From contig CM021314.1 of assembly GCA_010645155.1 (NCBI GenBank), forward strand, positions 9,260,822-9,324,821: a stretch of DNA of 64,000 nucleotides, in the 5' to 3' direction. A model generated the notes under the pieces. The model did no database searches and was not told the DNA's origin. It worked only from the letters and a program-made list of their open reading frames with translations. Source of the stretch: Tigriopus japonicus (lineage: Eukaryota; Arthropoda; Copepoda; Harpacticoida; Harpacticidae). Below, piece by piece: positions 31,101-42,600 of the stretch (position 1 is its first letter; the number at the start of each line of letters is the position of its first letter). The translations under genes were made by a program, and so were the position numbers.

Positions 31101-34100
31101 CTCGAATATGGTCTTGTTAACACTCGCGTGATCTAAAAGCTTGGTTTTTAGGCCTTATCGTTCCCTTTATCAGATCTTTAAATGGCCATGATGACGGTAT
31201 ATCTTCCAGATAAGTTACGTAGAGATATTTGATACTTCATTCAAAATGTCTCTAATGAAACACATACGAATGAGGTACCAAGGAAGCGATGAGGAGTAGA
31301 ATTCTGAGATGTCTTTTGAGTGCACTGACAGAGACAGACAGACAGACTGTCAGACACGCTATACTAATAAGTGATAGGAAGTCTGCTCATGGTTCGTAAA
31401 CAGAAATATCATTTTGAGGACGCTTTAGAAAGCATCATTTCGAAGCTGTTGCACGTAGAGATCTCGGTGAACTGTGATATTTTTTTGTATGCTGAAAATT
31501 GCACTTCTAATTGAGATAAAAAACCAAGACTCAACATTGTACTTGAGTCTATTATGTTACCACAAAATCGTCATTCATTGAATCTGAAGTCCTAAAAGTA
31601 AAGGAAAAGGAATTGCTCTTTAGCTTCGACTCTCGAGTTCATGAATCGTTCCGAAGTCAGGCAGACCCATTCCCAAGGCGAGAAAAGAGGAACCACAAAA
31701 TGGCTCGATTTCCACGCCCTCACCCACCCACTGCGTGAGAGCCCATTCAGCAACGTTCATTTGGCTTCCTCTCTTGGGAAGGAGGTGGGGTTCAATCAAA
31801 CCCTCAACCGAAATACTTATCCAACACGAAAGGGCCAATTCACAAATCAAAATGACCTGCTACGAGGGGGCGCGGTAAATAGGTCACAAACAAAACGGTC
31901 ACGGGACAATGGGTCACAATAAAACGATCACGGCGAAACAGTCACGCGGTAAAAAGGTTCACAGAAAAACGTTACAGAGTAGCCGGGAGGTGACCCCCAA
32001 GAACCCCTGATCTGTTCCATGGTTGAATATTATCCCATGGGACTCCAGAATTATCTTTGTGGAACACAACCATGCCAATAAGTTTAGTAAAGTCATTAGG
32101 AAGTCATTCACGACACTTTTTTGTGGAGCAATGGTCCGGATCCGTTGGACCGGACCATGAAGGAGTATGTTCCCTCACCTCTCTAAAGTGAAAATTGCAC
32201 CATACTTTCAAGATCTGTCTATGGGGTTCCTAGATATTCCGGGTGGAACACAATCACATCCATGGACCTTTTTAACGTGACCATTTTACCTTGTGACCTT
32301 TTTCACTCATGATCTTTTTTACTGTAACTCATTTCCTTGTGACCGTTTTGTTTGTGACCTTTTTACCTACAATCACTTCAAGGTGACTGGGCTCTTCCTT
32401 AGTCTATCTCATTGAATGGAATGGATTCTTGATTTCTTCGACTAAAAGCCGAATGAACCCAGAATGTTGAGCAGCCCAAAACGACCTTGATTAGAAAGAT
32501 TTCGGGTCGAAGTTCAAGTCATTGCTAAAGAATAGGAACACGGATAGTTCGTTCAATTGGTTCGCGTCGATGATTTATCCAAAGAGTTGGTTCAAGAAGG
32601 CACTTAGCCCATATTTGGCGCAGAACTTCCAAACTTCATGAAAAAAAGATATCTAAAAATAGCTCCCGCCGAACGCAACACTTCTACACCACTCCCGAAC
32701 ACGAGGCATGATAGCCAAGGAGGCCCTTAGGCCCGTATTGGTTGCCATGGAACCAATGGACCCGACTCGCACTCCTCTGGTGTGAGAAGGCCAAGAAAAT
32801 CATATACCCTGCGTCTGAAAAGAAAAGATTCAAGTGTTCCTTGGTCGAAAGTTATTGTCGAACAAGAGGGCTACTACAGGATTCATGGTATCAATAGGGT
32901 TAGAGGACTGTAAATGAATCTAAATTCCTCGTGAATGCGGTTTCTTTAAATGAAGGGAAAAGAGGTGAAGGGAGAGCTCATTTATTGCCCAATCATGATT
33001 CTCGAGAGGACGTCAAGTTATACGAAGATGAATGTTAGTGTTTGGAAAGACGACAAAACAACAGGGAGATCTGGTTAATCACCGATTATTTCTCTTGAAC
33101 TTCTTGGCTGAGAAGTGCTTTCTTTCTAAACGGTTACCGGATCCAAAAATGATGATGCAGTGGTCCGCAAAGAACAATGGCCATCCATGGGGGACAACAA
33201 AGGGCTTTGTATGAGATGATAGAAAATGAATATACATGTGCGACAACAACTAAGATTAAGCCGATAACAACAATATTTACAAACAACAAATTACAACACT
33301 AAAGCATTAATAATAATAATAATAATTCTGACGTACATGATAGTTGTGATGATAATATCAAACATAGTCGAGTATGAATATGAGTAATGATCTTTTAAAC
33401 AGGATTGGCAAGTGGAAATTGGCCAAGGGACAAAGGCTTCTTACTTACGTCAGTTCGTCAGTCAGTCAGTCAGTTGACCTTGCCCACACCAAAGCAATGA
33501 GTTCCTTTTAGTGCTTTTGAATGGATTCCCTAGTCAGCTATCGTCAGCTCAGCTAGTAAGAGCTCTATTGTCCTGTTTCTAGTCCATTTCAACTTAGGAG
33601 GGTTGTGAAGCGAAAAGAAATATATTGGGTGTATAAGTAAGCAAGCAAGCAGGCAAGCAAGCAAGCATGGACCCTTTTCCGAGTTAAGATGCATGCATGC
33701 AGCCAAGCAAACCAAGGCCCTGAGGAGGAGAACATGAAGAAGAAGAAGAAGAGCCATTGTATCTCCTCGGTACTGTAAATGTGTACATGTTCGAGTCGCA
33801 CTAAGGACAATATTTGAGCAGGGTGGTGCCTTTTTTACATTTCTTTCCTTGGTTTTTGTCCGTTGCTGCGTGTAGTTCTTCCGATCCCGGTTTCCTTCTC
33901 CCTTCTTCCCATCGAGAACCAAGTTGGTGCTCGACAATTCATGAATGAATGGAGGAGGAAGGGCGAGAAAGGCCAAAATAGGAGTTGGCGAAGTGGCCTT
34001 ACTCAAACGCCTATCTCAATGTGTGGAAGTCATGGGAGAAGCGAATGGATTGAAATGAGAAGTGGATAGCACAGCAGTTGAACAAACCCAGTTTCAAAGG

Positions 34101-37100
34101 ATGTAGATTGAACTACATAGTACATTCAGGGTACCCATTACAGCAATGATTGATTACGCCCTCGAGAGAATGGGCAAAATTTGAGCTTTCAAATGATATT
34201 TTCAGTCCGAGAAACCAGCTCCAGTTCCTCGGAAAAAAGGAGGAGTGGTAAGTAGGAGGTCGTATCAAATATTAATGTCTCGGAAAAGCCAATCAATTTT
34301 CCATGTTTCTACCTCTTTGCTTTCAATTTTGAAGGAGAGAATATACCCATCGAGACCCAAAGTCATGGTGGAAAAATTGAATAAGAAACTACCAATGTCA
34401 TTTTGTTATCCAAAGACCTTTACTGGTTCGTGAAAATAGCCGTGTCGCTTACTCATGGCGTCATGTCTACCCAGGTGGCGTGACAGCTCATTTTTTAAAG
34501 TTCAGCCTTTGTCGATAGCGCCGACTGCCGCCATTTGTCTTGCCATCAAAGGCTGCATATCCGCTTGACTATATACTTCCCCCCTGCCTGTAGTACCCAT
34601 TGAGCTCATTTTCGGGGGCATTCCATCCTCCATGGAGTGGGTCCACATCTCTCAAATGTACCATTCACCCTCTAGGAATTGGAAAAGGTCATGTTATGTA
34701 GTATATGCAAAAGGACTTTGAAGTCGACCTTCATTAGCATTTGCATGTATTCACCCATCCAATATGGGTACCATTTCAGGTTCATTCGTTTTCCATGGAT
34801 GAAAGGAACGTTTTTATATTCAACTTAAGAAGACTCAAGCCAGAACCAACACCCATCAAATCACCATTGACGCCAACTTCTTCAGGGAGATCCGGATGAA
34901 ATGAAGACCGATTATGGCCAGACTCCATAGGGAAAACAATGAGTGGCAACACGCGTTGAATCCCAAAAGAAAGGCTTTGGAATTGGTCTAACGCCACAAA
35001 TGTGCTTCTTTCACCTTCCGGTGAATGGTCTGAATTTGACAAGCGAGTGAACGCTTCTCGGTTTTACTCGTATTTGTCTCTCCCGAAGAAACTTCTGCAA
35101 ACCCGGCACAATCACGCCCACTCATGAAGGGCGGAAGCCAGATTCTCATTTGACCCGAATGTCACATAAATACTGGCATCAAGAGGGTAAACACTGTCAA
35201 GTGCACACCAGCCAAGATCCGGATAGTCTTGTGAGAATGATCCAAGCCTTTTCTGAGAATGTATCTTGGTAGGTGGCCGTTTCCATACTCGGAACTACGG
35301 TATATACTCCTGTTTCGTTGTGATTGAGTTTCATAAGTACACGTGCTCAAATGGCTGAAAATTCATCTTGATTGAAGTACAAATGAGTATGCTTCATTTT
35401 GACCTTTGAACGGCAGATTTTCGGCTCTTGAGTTATTCATATTATCGGTCAAATGAAACGCTCTCAAAGTAAGCACTTTTCCCCAATTTAAATTGAGGTT
35501 AAACTACAATCGCAGGCAAACACTGTACAATCTACTTCCGAAAATGAACCAATCAACATTTTCCTTTTGCTCATGAAGCATTTGCCAGCCTTGATTCGCT
35601 TTCATTCATCCAAAAGGTGATTCTGGCTAGATTTGAACGCGTTTGTTCGCGATATGATGTATCTACTATAAGACGGAACTATGAAGATGGGTCATAAATC
35701 TGTTACTCAAGATAAGTCGGCCTGTCAGTCAGGAGAGTGAGTTCATCTCAGCGTTTTAAGTGGTGAAAGAAATGAGCCATCCAAATTCCAAGATGAAGGC
35801 CTCTTTCCCTCATTCGCTCGTTTAGCCACCCGTTATAAAGTCGAGAAGGATCGCGGCCAAACCAAGTCGGGAAGGAACGAAGGCTTCAGCAGTATCACTT
35901 ACTGTGTTGTGCGGTATTGTGCCGAGATGGCCAATGGTCAGTCGGAACCGCAACATTTCTACCTCCTTCATTGCAAGTTCTACAACGTCCGTCCATCCGT
36001 CGAGTCATAGTCGCACTGCTTTGCTTCGCTATTTTTAGCTTGGCCATTCAAATGGAACAACATGGACCTTCTATTTCGGCCCCTCTCTCTTTGGTTCTCT
36101 CTTTGGTTGGGACTATCTGTCTGCTTGTCTGCGCTCTAGCTTAGTGCAAGAAGTTTTACGAATGATTGATGCTTCACTGTTACAATGATTGAGGTATTCA
36201 CTTGCACTTGCCAACGTGGCCATTCCCGACCCAAATCGTCAGGTGCACTCGTCGTGGTGTTCCTTCCAGATCCACTCGACTTCATCCGCTAGTGAGTGCA
36301 TGAAGTGGACCATTTTAGCGGGCCAATATTATGATAGAAGAAGAAGAAGCCCCGAACTCTACGTAACGTGACGTCAAAAGCTCGGCTACATTTCTACGAT
36401 ACCAGTATTACGACCAGAGTACACACATACCCGATCTTGGAAGAATCTTTTCTGGTCCCACTGTGTATGGAGAAAAATGTGCGTTTGTATTGCAGCTTCT
36501 ATGCAGATACATATTGTATTATGTCCTGTCATGAGAGAGAGAGAGAGTGAAAGAGGTTTGGAAAATATGCGCTGACATTCAAATAGCCGGGACGAAAATA
36601 AAATACCTCCGCGCCCTAATTCTTGGTAATCACCTTTGTCAATAGATCATTACCCTTCAGTGGAGGAAGGACTGTTCCAAAATAGCCCCCATGGGGAGGT
36701 GCTGAAGTGTGTGTAGAAGAGATTGGATCCAAAATAGCTCTGGTCCAGCCGCCAGTCAGGTGGTGAAATCAATTTGCCTCCGACCAATCTCGAATCTCGA
36801 GTGCGCCTCTTGTTTTTGGATCGATTGCCCGTCCCATGGCTGAATTATTCATATTCAATAGAAAACAGCGCCAAGAATAGCACTAGGACATCTCATCTTC
36901 ATTCATGATAACATGTATCTAGTAGAAGAAAGCCATTCTAGTCCATGACTTGATCTCTACGAGTCGTCAAATCACATCTAGATATGCAAGATTGTGGATG
37001 ATCAAACAAAAAGCTATTGTCACTTTACCATAATGGCTATTTTGGACTCGCACTGCCATGACGAGGGCCTTAATATGGTTCATTATTCCTTATTTTTCCA

Positions 37101-39654
37101 AGGTATCGCCCTTCATCAACTAGACGAAGCTCCTCAGTCGTTGGAGCAATCTTATTGTAGAAAGGCGCTTCAATATTAAATGAAGATGTGAGTACGATGT
37201 TAATTAGACAAGAGAAAAAGGATCTTCCAATTTCGAGAAATTCAATCAGCTTACCAAATGAGGAACCACCCCTGTGTGGGTTTCTAAGCTTGGAATACGA
37301 GGTAATATTAGCCCTCAAATTGGGCGGATTTTGATATACTTGACAATGATTCCAAGAAATGTGGAAAGTTTCTTTGTTTTTATCTTCTGAGAGCTCTCAA
37401 ATGCTTCCAGAGAATTTCAGATGCTTCTTGGTTAGCCTTTTTGCGAAGGATTTGCGACTAATCGGATTGAATCGAGACCGAATCAGAATAGTTTTGTGTC
37501 CAAAGGCCACCTACGCCATCAGCTAAATCGGGAGTCACGTTGATTCTTATCTTGACTTCCTTCCTATTCCAACTAACCCCAAAAAGTAGACGGACGTTTG
37601 GAGCCATTTCTGGCCTTGTCATGTCAACAAATACATACTCCAAAGACGGCCTTGGAAGATAGTTTGTGCGTTGATAATCCATATTTAATGAATAGAAATG
37701 CGATTGTCGAATCTGGGAATAAGAGCAGGCTCGGGTGAGGAAGGTATAATTATTAATACGTTGTCAGTGACCAGGCACACCAAACACACGGTCTTTCAAA
37801 AGTAAGGCTTAAAGACTTTGAAGGAAGGCGAATGGAGACGGAAAAAGGCCACCAATGCATAAACTGTCAAACTCGTGGGCTCACAACCGTCAGAATATAT
37901 GTAACAACTCATCCTCAAAATGTCATAGAATTTCTCGTCGATATTTGACAGACCCCCGGCCAACTTTGTTCCCATATTCGAAGTACTTTCAACCTGTTTG
38001 GTGGTTCAAAATCAAGTGCTCTCCGAAGGTCTCCAAAGAAGCTTTTAATCATGTCTTAATATTTCTCAATCTACTGTTTTCCATCTCCTTTGTAAATGTT
38101 TTTTTTGAAGGGAAAATCCCGGATATTGTGCTAGGCTTGTCACCTCACATTTGAGGGCACAATGGTCCGTGTTGTTTTGGCGTGACAGACTTGCTTGGTC
38201 TTTTTGTAGCCTGTCCTTACCCTCACATTTCAGGATGCCATTAAGGCCGGAAAGCGCCTATGTTTGGAGCCATTTTTGGCCACCCACCTTGGGAAATCCC
38301 AGCCTTTAGGCAAGACAATGAATTTGATGTAAACCCGCGGGATTCCCTCCTCTTTGAAATATGGATGGTGCGTATTTGGCAATGACGAATGGCTGACATA
38401 TTATTTATCATGGCTTTGCAACCCCTGATTTTGTCAACGCAATCGTGAGAAACGATACAGGTTTTCTTCCCTGGTATCGCACAAAGTTGTTGCCAATATC
38501 TATTGCCTATCGGTTACTTGGAAACTCGTGGTGTAATTACTGTCGGCACACCTTAGTCCAAAAAGCCTTCACTGGACCCAGAAATATGACAATGCGAAGG
38601 CAAGACTTGTACGACTTTAATGAATAATAGCACGCTAATGCAACATGCTCATGCATGTTTGAGTGCTTGGCCTTTCTTCGAATCTATGCCATCTTCAACT
38701 AACGATGAACTTCTGATGACGCAAGCACCTTTAACCGGATCCATTGTCGACTAAAGTTCAGAGGGTTCCATTTATGTTGTTATCTCCATCTCCTTCGTCG
38801 TCGTCGTCATAAAAAAAGGCTGCTCATGAGAGATGAGGATTGAAGTGCTTACAAACAGCGCTCGCCAAGAACTTGAAGATGACAAAAGAGCGTCAAATCC
38901 GTGTTCGATCAAAACAACAACAGAAAAAGACTTCCAATCAGTGGGAGCGAGAAAGAGCTCATTAGCTTTTAGCACTCACTATCCTTTTCTTTCGGTTCAC
39001 ACAATGAATGGGTGGCAAGAGAGAGAAAGTGAGCAACAAGTTAGCTTGTCTCGTGCTTTGAAAGAGAATTAGCAACATCAATCGAGACGAGGGTGGGAGG
39101 AGACCCGCAAGTTCCAATGAAGGTCGCTTCATTGGCAGAATGAAGATGCTTAGAAACGCATCACATCTTTCGCAAAGGCTATAAGACAGAGAATTACGAC
39201 GAATTAAGGAGTTAGTGCGCTCTCAACGATATGATAGCCTCCGTTTTCTTAGGGAGGTGACTATTTTTTGTCCTAGCACCAAGGGAACACGCCCTAGAAA
39301 ATGAATGTACGGTACTTCAAGGCCACATTGGAAAGAGGTGGTGGCTCTACTCGTGGATGGAGGTGAGAGCTCATTGACGACCCTTTTTTCTTTTGAAAAG
39401 GCCGAATCTATATTTGGAGGATCTTTGTTCCCCAATCTCAACCAAAGACCTGCCACCAACTATCAGGAAGGTACCCCTGGAACCGGATTATTCGTCGATG
39501 TACGTTTGTTGTAGTACTAAACCAGTTGGTTGGAGAGGGCCCATGTACTAGGCGTAGTCGAATGGCCATTACTTAGAAATCTCGAGCCACGCACCTAATG
39601 ACCTCTTGGACCGACATCATCGACCAAGACAATCCGCTTCCTTTTTCGGGTACG

Positions 39655-39696
<42 letters not shown>

Positions 39697-42600
39697 CTTT
39701 AACAACCACCGCCGTACCTGCAACAATAACAACAAACACACGAACGACGCGTTGTTTTGCGCCATCATGAAGGCTTTTCGTTCCCCCTAACCTTCTTCCA
39801 CCCTTGCATCCTTTTGTGCCGAACGAACGTTCTGCAGATTGAAAGCCGTGCCTCGTGGTTGGTAGGTTCAAAGCTCTGCACTCAGTACGTAGTAGGCGTG
39901 TTCCCTTGTTCCGTAAGCTGAACATTTGTCTACTCCTTGAGTACTAGACTGCTACTAAATGCTTTCATTGTCCATGCTTGGGATCTTTGGGGGCCAGGGA
40001 AACGAGAGATAATTAATGACCTCTCGGGCCATGAATGGTTGTCATTGGATTAAAGGGCCATTTGTTATCCTTTTAATGGAAACAACCACAACAGCTACCT
40101 GATACTCACTCTAAAAGGGTTTGGCAGAAAAAAGGCTTTCATTAATTAACAATTCTGCAATGTGTGATTGATTTGTAAACCCTTGCAGAACGAATAAACA
40201 TTGTTGAAACTTTAGCTTCCGTTGATAAAAAAGCTATCTCGCAGTTTGACTTTCAATCTAATGGAAAAGTCATCGCCAAGTTTGAAAATAAGTTTTTTAA
40301 CTGCTTGGTTTTCATAGAATACGTTGTTGCGTGCACAGTGCGACCAAGTCCCTAATCAAGAAAGCCTCGAAATTGTCAATGAATTTTTTCGACCAAGGAT
40401 GTGACCCTCCTCGTTCGTCCGCTCTCGTGTGCCCTCTTCCTTCCCATTTGGTATGTATGCGGATACATTGTTGTGGTGCAGATAGTCTCCCGTGTTCTTT
40501 TTCTCCCGAATGTCCTGTCCCGCTCATGAATGAAATCGGAGCCCTTGAACGGGAGTTGAAGCTGCAAAACTCGGTCATGGAAGCTAAGAATGAACCGATT
40601 GCGGGAGACTTTCTTTTCATGGCCCTCACTGTCGTTGGCGGGGAGATGGCGAGGAAAAGAGGCCCCACAGGCAGAGTCTCAGCTTTAAAGTCCGTCAATG
40701 GTCCCACTTTAATGTGGTGAGGGAGTGAGTGAGTGTGTATGTTCCTGCAACTCCCTCCCACGTTCAATGCTACACGGTATCCCATGTGTGTGGTCCCCTC
40801 TTGGGATGCGTTCCACCAGTGCCAAAGAGAGAATGGAGAGAGAGAGAGAAAGAGCGAGCAAATAAGCCAACCAGTCCAACCACCCACCCACAGAGTCAAC
40901 CCAACAAGCCTGAGAAACAGGCAAAGAAAGAGTTGTGAAATGGGCTGGCTAGGGCCATGAACGGTGTCCTACCGCGAATGGTTGGAACCAAAACAGGAAC
41001 TGTTATAGAACTAGAAGAAATGGTCCGCGAAGATCTTGACGTCACAATTACGTCACACACGCCGAATCCATCAAGCACGAGTTCAGCCTCGAATTGGTGC
41101 TACAGAAGTGGTCTTAGTAGAAGTAGTGGGAATCGACGGAGAGCAAATGGAGCAATGCCTCTCTCATCTGCATGCCCGAAAGCATAGTAGATTACTCCAC
41201 ATCAGAAAGTTCTCCATGGCCAAATTAGCCTGGGTTAGAAAATGGATTTCTTGGACTGATATCTCTCCCCCTTTGCTCCCTTCGGCTGATGCTCTTTTGG
41301 GCCAAAAAATGGTTCCTATTCACAAAGAACTCCTATCTTTTCCTTAAGTTGCCTCTATTAAGAAAGACGAGAAAAGCATGGAGTAATGAAGGAACTCGAT
41401 ACTGATTTGGACCACATTATGTATCGAATTCAATTTAACTTGATACACATTTGCCTACCTCGGATCTAACACTAATCCTTTTGGAAGAAAGAACATTTAT
41501 GTTCAGTATGCTTTTAAAACAAGGAAAAAAAACCTCACGGGGTTAAAGCCAATATTTCCTAGCTTCAGCGTTGACAAAGAAGTATTGGATTGCTGTTTGG
41601 TGGACCAACGAGAAATTGTTGCACTGTATTTGATTTTGTGTGTCTTTCAAGCAATGCCTTTCTCGTAAAAACAGGTGAAAGTTGTAAATAAGCTAAAGGA
41701 CCTGGTTTCAGAAATTTTATCAAGAACTCTTATTTGCTACCCTTTGCTTGGTAATCCACTTGACTCCAATGCTTATCTCATTTGTCAACTAAACACATCG
41801 TTGGAGAGATTAGGCTTGCTGGCCTTCATCAACCTTTGTTTACAAACTAAATGGACTCTTATTTGGAAGAAGCGTTAAAATGAAGACTAAACATAGACAT
41901 TTGACCTTATGTTGAGTGGTCCGCTGTCTTCTTATCTTGAAGAATATAAAAAATTCTTAGGAACAGGTCCGCATTGGATTTAGAGCTAATGTTCAGTTTA
42001 TTGCCCAAATTGGCTACTTTCATGCAGCAATAATATTAGTTCATACCTCTAAACAGCTGTGCTGAATAGAATTATCTAAAGTTGCCTTTCGTGTAGAAGT
42101 ATTATGAAATGAAATGCTATCGATTTTGATACGGAATCTATTTCCAGCGCGATTACTTTTCCTCAGCCACCTTAGAGTTTTTGACATTTCAACTAACGTG
42201 TGTTTGTGGAAATAGCTCATTCGTTTCAGGAACACGACCTACAAGACAACGTGCGGACTTGAAATCTGAACAACTTTGTAATGTGTTTAACAACAATAAG
42301 ATCAACCAGGAGAAGGCAGTTGTTCTTAGTAAAAAAGAGTTTGATTGCTACAATTTTAGTTTTGATACAAGAAACTGCTCTCAAATTGGTTTGTTAACAT
42401 GGAAGAGCGCAACAGGCAAAGGTGCATTGATTTGTTGTAAGGCCGTGCCGACCTCACTGTTGATGACATCGCCAACATTGTGAGGGTCTCCCGCACCACC
42501 CTGTACACATCCAAGAAGAGGTGGAAAGACCAAGGCACCACCACAATAAGAGGCTTTCTCCTGTTTCTACAAGAGGAAGTTTTAAGATTCATTTTGTGCA

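Noticed and set aside
40312..40899. 195-codon minus-strand and 129-codon plus-strand open frames facing each other in the jeb intron
   Set aside because: Both follow base composition, neither has a domain, and they are mutually antisense.
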